DNA from: Verrucomicrobiota bacterium
GTDB lineage: Bacteria > Verrucomicrobiota > Verrucomicrobiia > Limisphaerales > JADLHS01
NCBI GenBank assembly: GCA_004297495.1
Contig: SCTL01000137.1
Coordinates: 1 to 16,888 of the forward strand
Reading direction: 5' to 3'
Length of the DNA stretch: 16,888 nt
Positions within the stretch are counted from its first letter, which is position 1. Each line of letters begins with the position of its first letter. This document shows, piece by piece, positions 1 through 8,587 of the stretch. Made by a program: the position numbers and the translations under genes. The notes below the pieces were generated by a model. It saw nothing but the letters and a program-made list of their open reading frames with translations, had not been told where the DNA came from and ran no database searches.

Positions 1-1
1 G

Positions 2-505
2 TTCGGCCAGTCCGCCGAATGGTCCTACGACAAAAGTCTCGACTGGCATCTCTGCCAGTTCATTGATCACGAAGGCGTGCGGTTGCTCGTCACCGATCTC
101 AACCGCTTTTACACGCAGCACAGTTTCCTTCCGGAATCCGATTACGATCATCAAAGCTTCCAGTGGATCAACAGCAACGACGGCGACAACAGCGTCATCA
201 GTTTCGTGCGCTACGGCACCAAGCCCGGCGAACTGCTCCTCGTCGTGGCCAACCTGACTCCCGTGCAGCGCGAAAAATACCGCGTCGGATCGCCGCTCGA
301 AGGCGAGTGGATCGAAGCGCTCAATACCAACGCCAAACGTTACGGCGGCGACGGCGCGGGCAATCCCGAACCGTTGAAAACCCTGCCGCAGAAATGGGAT
401 GGCCGCCCGTTCGCCGTGGACGTGAGTCTTCCGGGCATGGCCGTGCTTTTCTTCCTGTTCCGTCCGGCAAAAATCCCGACCGCCGCGCCGCCGCCCGTCC
501 GGTGA
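2..505 (+). CDS. glgB: 1,4-alpha-glucan branching enzyme, C-terminal part (5' end outside window)
   Basis: This is the last 167 residues of a family GH13 glycogen branching enzyme, which makes alpha-1,6 branches in glycogen by moving short alpha-1,4 glucan chains. The frame is open from base 2 and ends at TGA 503-505. The visible part covers the end of the catalytic barrel (residues like EWSYDKSLDW, then LVTDLNRFY) and the beta-sandwich C-terminal domain, with the family landmarks FQWINSNDGDNSVISFVR, VVANLTPVQREKYRVG, ALNTNAKRYGG and LPGMAVLFFLF. These align by eye with the end of E. coli GlgB. The protein has a short extra Pro/Ala-rich tail (PTAAPPPVR). The catalytic residues lie upstream of the window and cannot be checked. 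It converges on the superoxide dismutase gene. Confidence 0.93.
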   Translation, partial: FGQSAEWSYDKSLDWHLCQFIDHEGVRLLVTDLNRFYTQHSFLPESDYDHQSFQWINSNDGDNSVISFVRYGTKPGELLLVVANLTPVQREKYRVGSPLEGEWIEALNTNAKRYGGDGAGNPEPLKTLPQKWDGRPFAVDVSLPGMAVLFFLFRPAKIPTAAPPPVR

Positions 506-508
506 TTC

Positions 509-534
509 CCCTCCTCGCCCTCATCGCAGGAGGG
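509..534. terminator. Possible terminator hairpin between convergent glgB and sodA
   Basis: A 7-bp perfect stem (CCCTCCT at 509-515 pairing with AGGAGGG at 528-534) with a 12-nt loop lies 3 bases after the glgB stop codon and upstream of the convergent sodA stop. No T-run follows on either strand, so if it terminates transcription it is not a classical intrinsic terminator. Confidence 0.35.
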
Positions 535-590
535 CGCAGCCGTGCTCCGAGACCATTTCCTCATTGCGCCGGCCGGCTTGCTCGAAAAGT

Positions 591-1346
591 TTATCCGCGG
601 CGGGCGAATCGCTCGGCCACGAAGTCCCAGTTCACCACGTTCCACCATGCGGCGACGTAGTCGGCGCGCTTGTTCTGATATTTGAGATAGTAGGCGTGCT
701 CCCAGACATCCAAACCGAGGAGCGGCACGATTGTCTTGCCACCGCTTTTATCCGAGATTGGCGAATCTTGGTTAGGGCGCGCTGTCACTCCGAGGCTTTT
801 GTCGGGCATCATTACCAACCAAACCCATCCGCTGCCGAAAACTTTTCCCGCCATATCACCAAACGCCTTTTTGAATCCGTCAAAACCGCCATCGAATTTG
901 TCCAAAGATTTTTTAAGCTCGCCTTTTGGTTCGCCGCCACCGTCTTTTTTCATCGTCTGCCAGAAGAGCGAGTGGTTGTAATGCCCGCCGCCGTGATTGC
1001 GAATGGCCGCGCGAACTTTTTCCGGCACCGCAGAATTCAAGTTCATCAGTAACACTTCGACCGGCTCCTTGCCCATCTCGGGAAATTCCGCGACGGCCTT
1101 GTTGAGATTATCCACGTAAGCCTGGTGATGGCGGTCGTGATGAATCTCCATCGTGCGCGCGTCAAGGTGCGGTTCGAGCGCATCCACGGCATACGGCAGC
1201 GGCGGCAGCTTGAACGGCGCGGGCGCGGTGGAGATCAACGTCTGTTTCTGTTTTGGCACAACATCGGGTTGCCCGAACGCAACCGGCGCGGTGGCGGCGG
1301 CGGTGAGGAGGGCGGTGGTCTGGAGCGCACGGCGTCGGGTCATCAT
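591..1346 (-). CDS. sodA: Superoxide dismutase, Mn type, with Tat-like signal peptide
   Basis: This enzyme converts superoxide to oxygen and hydrogen peroxide. The 251-residue protein is about 45 residues longer than cytoplasmic SodA because of an N-terminal leader. The leader has a twin-arginine motif (TRRRALQ, residues 3-9), a hydrophobic Ala/Leu stretch and a likely cut near AFGQ (23-26), so export by Tat to the periplasm is inferred. The mature part has the family order LPPLPYAVDALEPHLD, then IHHDRHH, GGHYNHSLFW, GSGWVWLV and GLDVWEHAYY. Metal ligands by alignment with E. coli SodA are His69, His125, Asp213 and His217. Gly120-121 together with Gln193 (in PNQDSP) is the Mn-type pattern; the Fe type carries its outer-sphere Gln in the other segment. 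Two ATGs are adjacent (1346 and 1343). A GAAAGG ribosome site at 1353-1358 fits the first one. The gene is divergent from the propeller protein gene. Confidence 0.95.
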   Translation of the reverse strand: MMTRRRALQTTALLTAAATAPVAFGQPDVVPKQKQTLISTAPAPFKLPPLPYAVDALEPHLDARTMEIHHDRHHQAYVDNLNKAVAEFPEMGKEPVEVLLMNLNSAVPEKVRAAIRNHGGGHYNHSLFWQTMKKDGGGEPKGELKKSLDKFDGGFDGFKKAFGDMAGKVFGSGWVWLVMMPDKSLGVTARPNQDSPISDKSGGKTIVPLLGLDVWEHAYYLKYQNKRADYVAAWWNVVNWDFVAERFARRG

Positions 1347-1352
1347 GATTGG

Positions 1353-1358
1353 CCTTTC
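1353..1358 (-). promoter_or_regulatory. Ribosome binding site of sodA
   Basis: GAAAGG on the minus strand lies 6 bases before ATG 1346. It is one of the few clear Shine-Dalgarno-like sites in the window; most other starts here lack one. It supports the first of the two tandem ATG codons. Confidence 0.55.
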
Positions 1359-1463
1359 GTTTGGTTTGGCGGGAATTTAGCCGCGATTGAAAGCGAAGTC
1401 CACCGGTCATCCGCCCGCTCCGCGTTTGAGTTTCGCGCGCGCTTCCGCCAAGCTGCCCGCGTC

Positions 1464-3029
1464 GTGTCTGAATCAGAAAAACCCAAGCCCGCGGTCGCCG
1501 GAAAAATTCGCTGGTGGCCGGGTCTCGGCCTCGTCGCGCTCGCGCTCGCGGCCCTCGCCTGGACGCGCCTGCAAACTGAATGGCCGTTTCAACAGCGCAA
1601 TCTCCTCAGCTACAAGATCGTGATCATTGCTGGCGTGGCGCTGCTGCTGTGGTGGACGTTCCTCTCCCGCGCGCCGAAGCGTCTGCGCCTCGGCGTGACG
1701 TTCAGCCTCGCCGGCTTGGGTCTGCTCGGCCTCGCGTGTTTTCACCTGCGCGGCATGAGTGGCGATTTGATGCCCATCATCGAGTTCCGCTGGACGAAGC
1801 ATCGCGAATTGCCACTCGCCAAAACCAACGCCCCCGTTCCCGCGCGCAGCACCGATTCCGCCGCGCCGTATGCCTTCCCGCAATTTCTCGGCCCGCAACG
1901 CAACGGCGTTTTCCCGGGACCGGCTTTGGCGACGGATTGGGAAAAACATCCTCCGCAAATTCTCTGGCGGCAAAAAGTCGGCGCGGCGTGGTCGGGTTTC
2001 GCCATCGCGGGTGAAACCGCCATCACCCTTGAGCAACGCGGGCCGGAAGAATGTGTCGTGGCCTACGAACTCAGCGGCGGCCGCCAGCTTTGGTTTCACG
2101 CCGACACCGCGCGCTATCAAACCACCATCGCCGGCGAAGGCCCGCGCACCACGCCCACCATCGTCAGCAATCACGTTTTCACACTCGGCGCGAGCGGCCT
2201 CCTGAACTGTCTCGATCTCGAAACCGGCGGGTTGCTCTGGACGCGCAACGTGGTGCACGACAGCGGCGGGAAGATTCCGCAATGGGGCTGCGCCAGTTCG
2301 CCGCTCGTGGCGAACGATCTGGTCATCGTGCATGGCGGCGAACAGGGCCGGCGCTCCTTGCACGCGTATCATCTCGCGGACGGCACGCCCGCGTGGTCCG
2401 CCGGCGCGGTGAATCCCGGTTACGCCTCGCCGCTGCTGGCGGAACTCGCGGGCGCGACTCAAATCGTGGCCTTCAATGACAGCTCCGTGTCCGCGCACGA
2501 TCCGCTCACCGGCGCGACGCTGTGGGAAAGTCCGTGGGGCAATGGCAACGTCGTCTGCTCCACGCCGCTGCTCGTGGATGCGCGGCACGTGCTTTTTTCC
2601 AGCGGCTACGGCGTGGGCGCGGAGTTGCTGGAAATTTCGCGCGACGATTTGGGCAAATTCTCCGCGAAACTGATCTGGAAATCCACGCGCATGAAATCCA
2701 AGTTCGGCCACCTCTTCGCGCGCGATGGTTTTCTCTACGGCCTGGACGACGGCATCTTTGCTTGTGTGGATTTGAAGGACGGCTCGCAACGCTGGAAAGA
2801 AGGCCGCTACGGTCACGGGCAGGGCTTGCTCGTGGGCGGGCTTTATCTGCTCATGTCGGAAGCCGGCGAATTGCTGCTGTTGAAACCCACGCCCACCACG
2901 CCGCAACCGCTCGCGCGCTTTCCGGTGTTCACTTCCAAGACCTGGAATCCGCTCGCGCTCGCGGACGACCTGCTGCTCACGCGCAACGATCAGGAAGCCG
3001 TCTGCCTGCGGCTCGCGCTCGCCCCATGA
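1464..3029 (+). CDS. Membrane-anchored PQQ-like beta-propeller protein
   Basis: This is a 521-residue protein with three predicted membrane helices (about 17-34, 51-68 and 74-94), a Pro/Ala-rich spacer, and then a PQQ-like beta-propeller from about residue 130 to the end. At least five blades show the tryptophan-docking pattern Gly-x-x-x-Trp: LSGGRQLW (near 205), LETGGLLW (near 253), LADGTPAW (near 305), LTGATLW (near 349) and LKDGSQRW (near 440). Such propellers occur in BamB-like scaffolds and quinoprotein dehydrogenases. I see no quinoprotein active-site signature, so a scaffold or binding role is as likely as catalysis, and no substrate can be named. The start is uncertain. The frame stays open back into sodA, and GTG 1464 is the first plausible start beyond it; no clear ribosome site precedes it. 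The stop codon overlaps the next gene by 4 bases (ATGA), which indicates one transcript. Confidence 0.82.
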   Translation: MSESEKPKPAVAGKIRWWPGLGLVALALAALAWTRLQTEWPFQQRNLLSYKIVIIAGVALLLWWTFLSRAPKRLRLGVTFSLAGLGLLGLACFHLRGMSGDLMPIIEFRWTKHRELPLAKTNAPVPARSTDSAAPYAFPQFLGPQRNGVFPGPALATDWEKHPPQILWRQKVGAAWSGFAIAGETAITLEQRGPEECVVAYELSGGRQLWFHADTARYQTTIAGEGPRTTPTIVSNHVFTLGASGLLNCLDLETGGLLWTRNVVHDSGGKIPQWGCASSPLVANDLVIVHGGEQGRRSLHAYHLADGTPAWSAGAVNPGYASPLLAELAGATQIVAFNDSSVSAHDPLTGATLWESPWGNGNVVCSTPLLVDARHVLFSSGYGVGAELLEISRDDLGKFSAKLIWKSTRMKSKFGHLFARDGFLYGLDDGIFACVDLKDGSQRWKEGRYGHGQGLLVGGLYLLMSEAGELLLLKPTPTTPQPLARFPVFTSKTWNPLALADDLLLTRNDQEAVCLRLALAP

Positions 3030-3613
3030 ACCCGCCCGGCATCCTGCTCGAAACCGCGCGGATGTTCCTGCGCGAACTTTGCGCCGACGACGCGGACCTG
3101 ATCTTCCAACTCGACAGCGATCCCGAAGTGATGCGCTTCATCTCGCAAGGCGTGCCGACGCCGCGTGAAACTTTCCTGCAAGTCTATCTGCCGCGCATGT
3201 TGTCCTGGCAGGGGCAACGGCCGCCGCGCGGTTTCTGGGCGGCGCATCTGCGCGCGGGCGGCGAATTCATCGGCTGGTTTCATCTGCGCCCGGACAAGAT
3301 CACGCCGGAGGAAATGGAACTGGGCTATCGCCTCGCCCGCAGCGCATGGGGACGCGGGCTGGCGACCGAAGGCGCGCGCGCATTGATCGAAAAAGCTTTT
3401 CGCGAATGGGGCTACGAGAAAATTTCCGCGCGCACGCTCGCGGTGAATCTCGCCTCGCAACGTGTGATGCAAAAAGCTGGACTGAAATTCGAGCATGAAT
3501 TCACCTACGGCCCGGAAGTGATTCCCGGCGCGACGGAATCGGAGCGACGGGCGGTTAAGTATTCGTTGGCAAGGAGGGGATTTGCAAATCAGACAGTCAG
3601 CACTCTTGAGTAG
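3026..3613 (+). CDS. GNAT family N-acetyltransferase (RimJ/RimL-like)
   Basis: This 195-residue protein has the Acetyltransf_3 (RimJ/RimL) layout. The N-terminal segment is LLETARMFLRELCADDADLIFQL, followed by DPEVMRF. A beta strand with FIGWFHLR comes next. The acetyl-CoA pyrophosphate-binding loop is ELGYRLARSAWGRGLATEG (98-116), where W-G-R-G-L-A matches the Q/R-x-x-G-x-G/A motif A. The segment NLASQRVMQKAGLKFE follows, typical of motif B. The family acetylates protein N-termini, small-molecule amines or antibiotics; the substrate cannot be told from sequence. ATG 3026 overlaps the TGA of the propeller gene (ATGA), suggesting translational coupling. The last dozen residues (FANQTVSTLE) run past the usual end and look unconserved. 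Confidence 0.88.
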   Translation: MNPPGILLETARMFLRELCADDADLIFQLDSDPEVMRFISQGVPTPRETFLQVYLPRMLSWQGQRPPRGFWAAHLRAGGEFIGWFHLRPDKITPEEMELGYRLARSAWGRGLATEGARALIEKAFREWGYEKISARTLAVNLASQRVMQKAGLKFEHEFTYGPEVIPGATESERRAVKYSLARRGFANQTVSTLE

Positions 3614-3692
3614 GGCGCGGCATTAAATTTTCCGTGAGGCGAGTATTTTCACGCGCCGCCAGGCCGAATCCCGCACAAAGGCCAGCCGAAAA

Positions 3693-5294
3693 TCATTTGG
3701 CCTTCAAGTCCACGTGGCGGCGTTCGAGGGTCGTGCCTTCGTTGAAGGCCACCGCGGCGAGCGCGATGTTGTAGTCCGCAAGGGCGCGGATTTCCGTCGA
3801 ACGCGCCTGGGTGAGATCGCGTTGCAGGCGCAGCACCTCGAAGCTCGTGCTTTTGCCGCTTTCAAGTTTCTTTTGCTCGGCATCGAGTGCGGCTTCGGCG
3901 TAGAGCCGCGCTTCGCGCGTCGCGCCGACGCGCGCGAAACTGGTATTCGCCACGGCGATGGCGTCTTCGATGCCGACGATGATGGTTTGCTCCAGCGCCT
4001 TCACCTGCAAGTCGAGTTGCTGACGCCCGGCCTTGGCGGCCTTCAGGTTGTTACGCGTGGATTGCTGGCTCAGCGGGATGGTGAGTTGCGCGCCGAAGGA
4101 GTAGAACGGATTGTCGCCGCGGCGGAACTGGCCGAAGGCGTCGCTGTATTCCTGGCCGGAGGCGTTGTAGCCGTAGGCGCCGATCAAGTCCACCGCCGGA
4201 TACAACTGATTCTTTTGAAACCGCACGCGGTAGTCTTGCTCGGCCAGGCCGAGTTTGAGCGCGAGAAAATCCGGCCGCTGCGCCAGACCGATGCGCCAAC
4301 TGTCCTGCAAATCATACTTCTGCGGCAGCGCCACGAGTTTTTCCGTCGGCGACAGCGCCGCGTCCATCCAGTTCTTCTTGTAGTCGTCGCTCAACAGGTT
4401 TTTCAACACGCGCTCCGCCGTGCCCTGGTCGCCGAGGGCGCCCAGCAAATCCGCGCGGCTGGCGGCGGCTTGCGACTCGGCCTGTTTTTCATCCAACGGC
4501 GCCATGGCGCCGACTTCGACGCGGCGTTTGTTTTCCGCGACGAGCCGTTCGGCCAGTTCCACGGCTTTCTGCTGCACCTTCACGTTTTCCTGCGCGAAGA
4601 TCAGGTTGTAGTAAGCGCGCTCGACGTCGGTGATCGTGGTCATGATCTGGCCGCGCAAGCTGAGTTCCTTCGATTTCAATTCCTGTTTGTTGACGAAAAT
4701 CTGGACCCGCGTGGCGTCAATCCAGAAATCCTTGAGCAACGGCTGGCGCAATTCCAGGAAACCCACCTGGCCGGCGGTGGTTTCAAACGGGGACTTGATT
4801 GTGATCGTGCTGTAGTTGGTGCTGAGATATTGGAACTGTGTTCCATCGGGTTGGAACAAAGTGTTCGTCACCAAGGTCGCGCTGCTGAGATCGTTAATGG
4901 TGTCGGGGCGGTGTCCCCATTGATCCGAAACACTGCCGCCGAGACTGTAAGTCATTCCCCACGGCAGCAACCCTTGGATGCCGGTGTTGAATTTGTCCGT
5001 ATCCGTCTCCGTGCCCGAGTAGGAACGGCCCTGCGTATCCACGCCGCCGGGCGAGAGGTTGTAATCGTGCTGGCCCTTGAAAAAGAAAATCGGATCGTAG
5101 CCGCCGTACGACGAGGACAAAGCGTAGCGCGCGATCTCCGGATTGAAGCGCGCGATGCGCACGCTGAAATTGTGCTGGAGCGCAATGGTGATGCACTCTT
5201 CGAGGGAAAGCTCGCGCTGCTTCTGCGCGCGGGCCGACGGTGCGAGGGTAGCGGTGAGACAGAGAGTCAGGATCAGGATGCGGAAACTTCTCAT
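3693..5294 (-). CDS. TolC-family outer membrane efflux protein
   Basis: This 533-residue protein is the outer-membrane channel of the exporter encoded upstream on the same strand. It has a signal peptide (RSFRILILTLCLTATLAPSARAQ, residues 2-24) and then the usual OEP start, LSLEECITIALQHNFSVRIARFNPEIARY. Two OEP halves rich in Ala/Gln/Glu helices form the periplasmic barrel (first helices near VERAYYNLIFAQENVKVQQKAVELAERLV; second half near NLKAAKAGRQQLDLQVKALEQTI, ending ALADYNIALAAVAFNEGTTL). The first half carries an Asp/Gly/Thr-rich surface segment. I chose ATG 5294 because it opens the signal peptide; ATG 5324 in the same frame would add ten residues. A 64-bp gap separates it from tsaC, so it is probably the last gene of the operon. 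Confidence 0.9.
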   Translation of the reverse strand: MRSFRILILTLCLTATLAPSARAQKQRELSLEECITIALQHNFSVRIARFNPEIARYALSSSYGGYDPIFFFKGQHDYNLSPGGVDTQGRSYSGTETDTDKFNTGIQGLLPWGMTYSLGGSVSDQWGHRPDTINDLSSATLVTNTLFQPDGTQFQYLSTNYSTITIKSPFETTAGQVGFLELRQPLLKDFWIDATRVQIFVNKQELKSKELSLRGQIMTTITDVERAYYNLIFAQENVKVQQKAVELAERLVAENKRRVEVGAMAPLDEKQAESQAAASRADLLGALGDQGTAERVLKNLLSDDYKKNWMDAALSPTEKLVALPQKYDLQDSWRIGLAQRPDFLALKLGLAEQDYRVRFQKNQLYPAVDLIGAYGYNASGQEYSDAFGQFRRGDNPFYSFGAQLTIPLSQQSTRNNLKAAKAGRQQLDLQVKALEQTIIVGIEDAIAVANTSFARVGATREARLYAEAALDAEQKKLESGKSTSFEVLRLQRDLTQARSTEIRALADYNIALAAVAFNEGTTLERRHVDLKAK

Positions 5295-5358
5295 GGGATT
5301 GAAGATTGGGCTAAGTGCCGTCATTCGTCAAATAAACCGTTGCCCGGAAATTCACGGG

Positions 5359-6372
5359 CTACGCGGCTGCGGCACGAGTGAGACGATCCGCGATGGCACG
5401 CCATTCAGGACTTTCTGGCAGCGCCTCGACCACGATCAACTCCGCGCCCGCCTCGTCGCAGCGATGCAACTCCGCGTAGATCGCGCGCGCGAACGCCTCG
5501 GCGTCATGCGGAATCACGCTCACGCCGGCCACGCGGTCCGCTGGCGGAATGTGCGAATGGGCGATGATGTGGGTGTGGGAGAGTTGAGAGTTGAGGGTTG
5601 AGAGTTGAGAGTTGAAATCGGCAGAGTCGCGCCATGCCGCCAGCACCAGCTTCGCCTTCGGCGCGTAATGTTTTTTCAACAATCCCGGACTGCGCAGCGT
5701 TTCACCGCCGAGCTTTTTGCGTTCGTGACTCAACAAGTCGCCAGTCACCGCGATCAACGATTCGTGGTGAATCATTCCCGGGCGCAAGACCGTCGGCGGT
5801 TCGCTGGTGAGATCAATCACCGTGCTTTCGATGCCGACTTGCGATTGCCCGCCGTCCACGATGAGCGGAATTTTTCCCGCCAGCGTTTTGCGAACATGCT
5901 CGGCGTTCGTGGGCGAAATCTGGTTCGACAAATTCGCGCTCGGCGCGGCGAGCGGAAAACCGCACTCGCGAATCACGGCTTGAATGAACGGATGGCTCGG
6001 CCAGCGCACCCCGACGGTTTCGCCGCCGGCAGTAACGATGTCGGGAATTTCCTTCGCGCGCGGCAGCACCAACGTGAGCGGACCAGGCCAGAAAGATTTT
6101 GCGAGATCGGTCGCAACTTCCGGCCACTGCGCCACGCACCGCTGCGCCATCGCTAAATCGGAAACGTGAACGATGATGGGATTGTGCGCGGGCCGGCCTT
6201 TGACTTCGTAAATTTTCGCGACCGCTTCCCCGTTCAACGCGTTCGCGGCGAGGCCGTAAACGGTTTCGGTGGGCAGCGCCACGACTTCGCCCGCGCGCAG
6301 CAAGTCAGCCGCGCGTTTCACCGCCACGGCGAAGAGCGCGGCCGTGTGGGTTGCGAGAACCTCGGACTTCAT
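5359..6372 (-). CDS. tsaC: L-threonylcarbamoyladenylate synthase (Sua5-type, long form)
   Basis: This cytoplasmic enzyme makes threonylcarbamoyl-AMP from threonine, bicarbonate and ATP. That is the first step of the t6A37 modification of tRNAs reading ANN codons. The 337-residue protein has a YrdC domain with VVALPTETVYGLAANA (30-45), KGRPAHNPIIVHV, FWPGPLTLVLPR, GVRWPSHP and APSANLSN, and the C-terminal Sua5 domain introduced by SPGLLKKHYAPKAKLVL. An in-frame heptanucleotide array (5579-5613) in the Sua5 domain encodes a Ser/Leu/Asn-rich repeat, LNSQLSTLNSQLS. The start is ATG 6372; an upstream TTG at 6402 falls inside the intergenic repeat and was rejected. The gene lies between the permease and TolC genes of an exporter, on the same strand, with no evident functional link. 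Confidence 0.93.
   Translation of the reverse strand: MKSEVLATHTAALFAVAVKRAADLLRAGEVVALPTETVYGLAANALNGEAVAKIYEVKGRPAHNPIIVHVSDLAMAQRCVAQWPEVATDLAKSFWPGPLTLVLPRAKEIPDIVTAGGETVGVRWPSHPFIQAVIRECGFPLAAPSANLSNQISPTNAEHVRKTLAGKIPLIVDGGQSQVGIESTVIDLTSEPPTVLRPGMIHHESLIAVTGDLLSHERKKLGGETLRSPGLLKKHYAPKAKLVLAAWRDSADFNSQLSTLNSQLSHTHIIAHSHIPPADRVAGVSVIPHDAEAFARAIYAELHRCDEAGAELIVVEALPESPEWRAIADRLTRAAAA
5579..5613 (+). repeat. Five-copy heptanucleotide tandem array inside tsaC
   Basis: Five contiguous copies of GAGAGTT occupy this stretch; the third copy reads GAGGGTT. They are followed by the partial unit GA. On the coding (minus) strand the array is translated as an imperfect heptapeptide repeat, LNSQLST then LNSQLS. 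It belongs to the period-7 repeat group seen elsewhere in the window. Confidence 0.85.
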
Positions 6373-6391
6373 TTCTGAAAAGTTAAGCGGG

Positions 6392-6482
6392 GGAACATTC
6401 AATATTCAACATTCAACGTCCAACGCCGAAGCTGACACGCGGAGTCGGACTTGGATGTTCGGCGTTGAATGTTGAATGTTCC
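6392..6482. repeat. Palindromic heptad-repeat element filling the macB-like/tsaC gap
   Basis: The outer arms are a near-perfect inverted repeat: 19 bases at 6392-6410 against 6464-6482, with 18 of 19 matching. Each arm starts GGAAC and continues in 7-base units of the type ATTCAAC, with inner units such as GTCCAAC and GCCGAAC. The element begins 19 bases before the tsaC start and ends 4 bases before the permease stop codon, so it makes up most of the intergenic region. In the transcript it would fold into a long stem-loop. Confidence 0.85.
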
Positions 6483-6486
6483 GTCT

Positions 6487-7695
<1,209 letters not shown>

Positions 7696-7708
7696 CGGGG
7701 TTTAGTAG

Positions 7709-7805
7709 GGAACATTCAACATTCAACATGCAACGCTGAACTCCGAAGGTTCGAAAAACGGATTCGCCGGGTGTTGGGCGTTGAAGGTTGAAGGTTGAAT
7801 GTTGG
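7709..7805. repeat. Palindromic heptad-repeat element between ATPase and permease genes
   Basis: The left arm at 7709-7741 matches the reverse complement of 7773-7805 at 26 of 33 positions. Both arms are built from 7-base units (ATTCAAC, ATGCAAC and GCTGAAC on the left; ATTCAAC, CTTCAAC twice and GCCCAAC on the right, read on the minus strand). The left arm opens GGAACATTCAA, exactly like the element at 6392. It fills most of the 121-bp gap between the ATPase and permease genes. Confidence 0.82.
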
Positions 7806-7816
7806 CTTCATCAGTT

Positions 7817-8575
7817 TCACGCCAGCTTCACTTCCGCCTGGGCCTGCTTCAATTTCGCCAGCTCGTGCTCGGCATTGAGCCGCCGGGTAACGGGCGTGTC
7901 GCTCAAAACTTTTCCGTCGCGCAGGATGATGTTTCGCTTCGTGTAACTCGCAATGTCGAGTTCGTGCGTCACCATCACGATGGTGATGCCGGCGTCGTTG
8001 AGCTTTTGGAAGACGCCCATGATCTCGATGCTCGTCTGGCTGTCAAGATTGCCCGTGGGTTCGTCCGCCAGCAGGAGCGCGGGTTGATTCACGAGCGCGC
8101 GGGCGATGGCCACGCGTTGTTGCTGGCCGCCGGAAAGCTGGTTGGGATGATGATCTGCGCGCTGGGCGAGGCCCACGGTCTCCAGAGCGCGCAGCGCATG
8201 GGTGTGGCGTTCGGGGCCCGCGATGCGATGACGTTGATAGAGCATCGGCAACTCGGTGTTCTCCAGCGCAGAGGTGCGCGCGAGCAGGTTGAAGCCTTGA
8301 AAGATGAAACCGATTTTCCGGTTCCGGATGTCGGCGCGCTCGTCGCCGTCGAGTTGCGAAACGTCCACGCCATCGAGGAGATATTTTCCCGCCGTCGGAT
8401 GATCGAGACAACCGAGCGTGTTCATCAACGTGGATTTGCCCGAGCCGCTCGCGCCCATCAGCGCCACAAATTCGCCGGGTTGAATTTGCAGCGTCACGCC
8501 GCGCACCGCCTTCACCTCGACCTCGCCGGTCTGGTAAGTCTTGTGCAGGTCGTCGAGTTGGATGACCGGATTCAT
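7817..8575 (-). CDS. ABC transporter ATP-binding protein (MacB/LolD-type)
   Basis: This 252-residue ATPase powers the adjacent permease. It shows Walker A GASGSGKST (41-49), Q-loop FQGFNLL (Gln93), signature LSGGQQQRV (147-155), Walker B LLLADEP (167-173) with catalytic Glu172, the D-loop NLD, and the H-loop VTHE (His204). These spacings, the start LHKTYQTGEVEVKAVRGVTL and PTGNLDSQTS are typical of the MacB/LolD/FtsE export ATPase family. A C-terminal tail of about 30 Lys/Ala/Glu-rich residues (LNAEHELAKLKQAQAEVKLA) follows the core. The adaptor gene ends 12 bases before its ATG, so the two are co-transcribed. Confidence 0.95.
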   Translation of the reverse strand: MNPVIQLDDLHKTYQTGEVEVKAVRGVTLQIQPGEFVALMGASGSGKSTLMNTLGCLDHPTAGKYLLDGVDVSQLDGDERADIRNRKIGFIFQGFNLLARTSALENTELPMLYQRHRIAGPERHTHALRALETVGLAQRADHHPNQLSGGQQQRVAIARALVNQPALLLADEPTGNLDSQTSIEIMGVFQKLNDAGITIVMVTHELDIASYTKRNIILRDGKVLSDTPVTRRLNAEHELAKLKQAQAEVKLA

Positions 8576-8587
8576 CGGGCCACAAGG

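Noticed and set aside
1125..1463. Upstream extension of the propeller gene
   Set aside because: It would overlap the start half of sodA by over 200 bases and has no membrane or signal features; GTG 1464 is a better start.
1473..2906. Long open frame on the minus strand opposite the propeller gene (477 codons)
   Set aside because: It is Arg/Ala/Glu-rich with no recognisable domain and fully antisense to a gene with clear helices and propeller blades; this is common in GC-rich DNA.
3614..3692. Terminator between the GNAT and TolC genes
   Set aside because: Only short, imperfect pairings were found in this convergent gap.
3714..5381. Long open frame on the plus strand opposite the TolC gene (555 codons)
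   Set aside because: Composition is typical of an antisense frame; the minus strand has a signal peptide and OEP features.
5579..5613. CRISPR-like array
   Set aside because: The 7-base units have no spacers and lie in a coding frame.
6373..6402. TTG start at 6402 for tsaC
   Set aside because: The codon lies inside the palindromic repeat and the added residues are not part of the Sua5 family N-terminus; ATG 6372 fits better.
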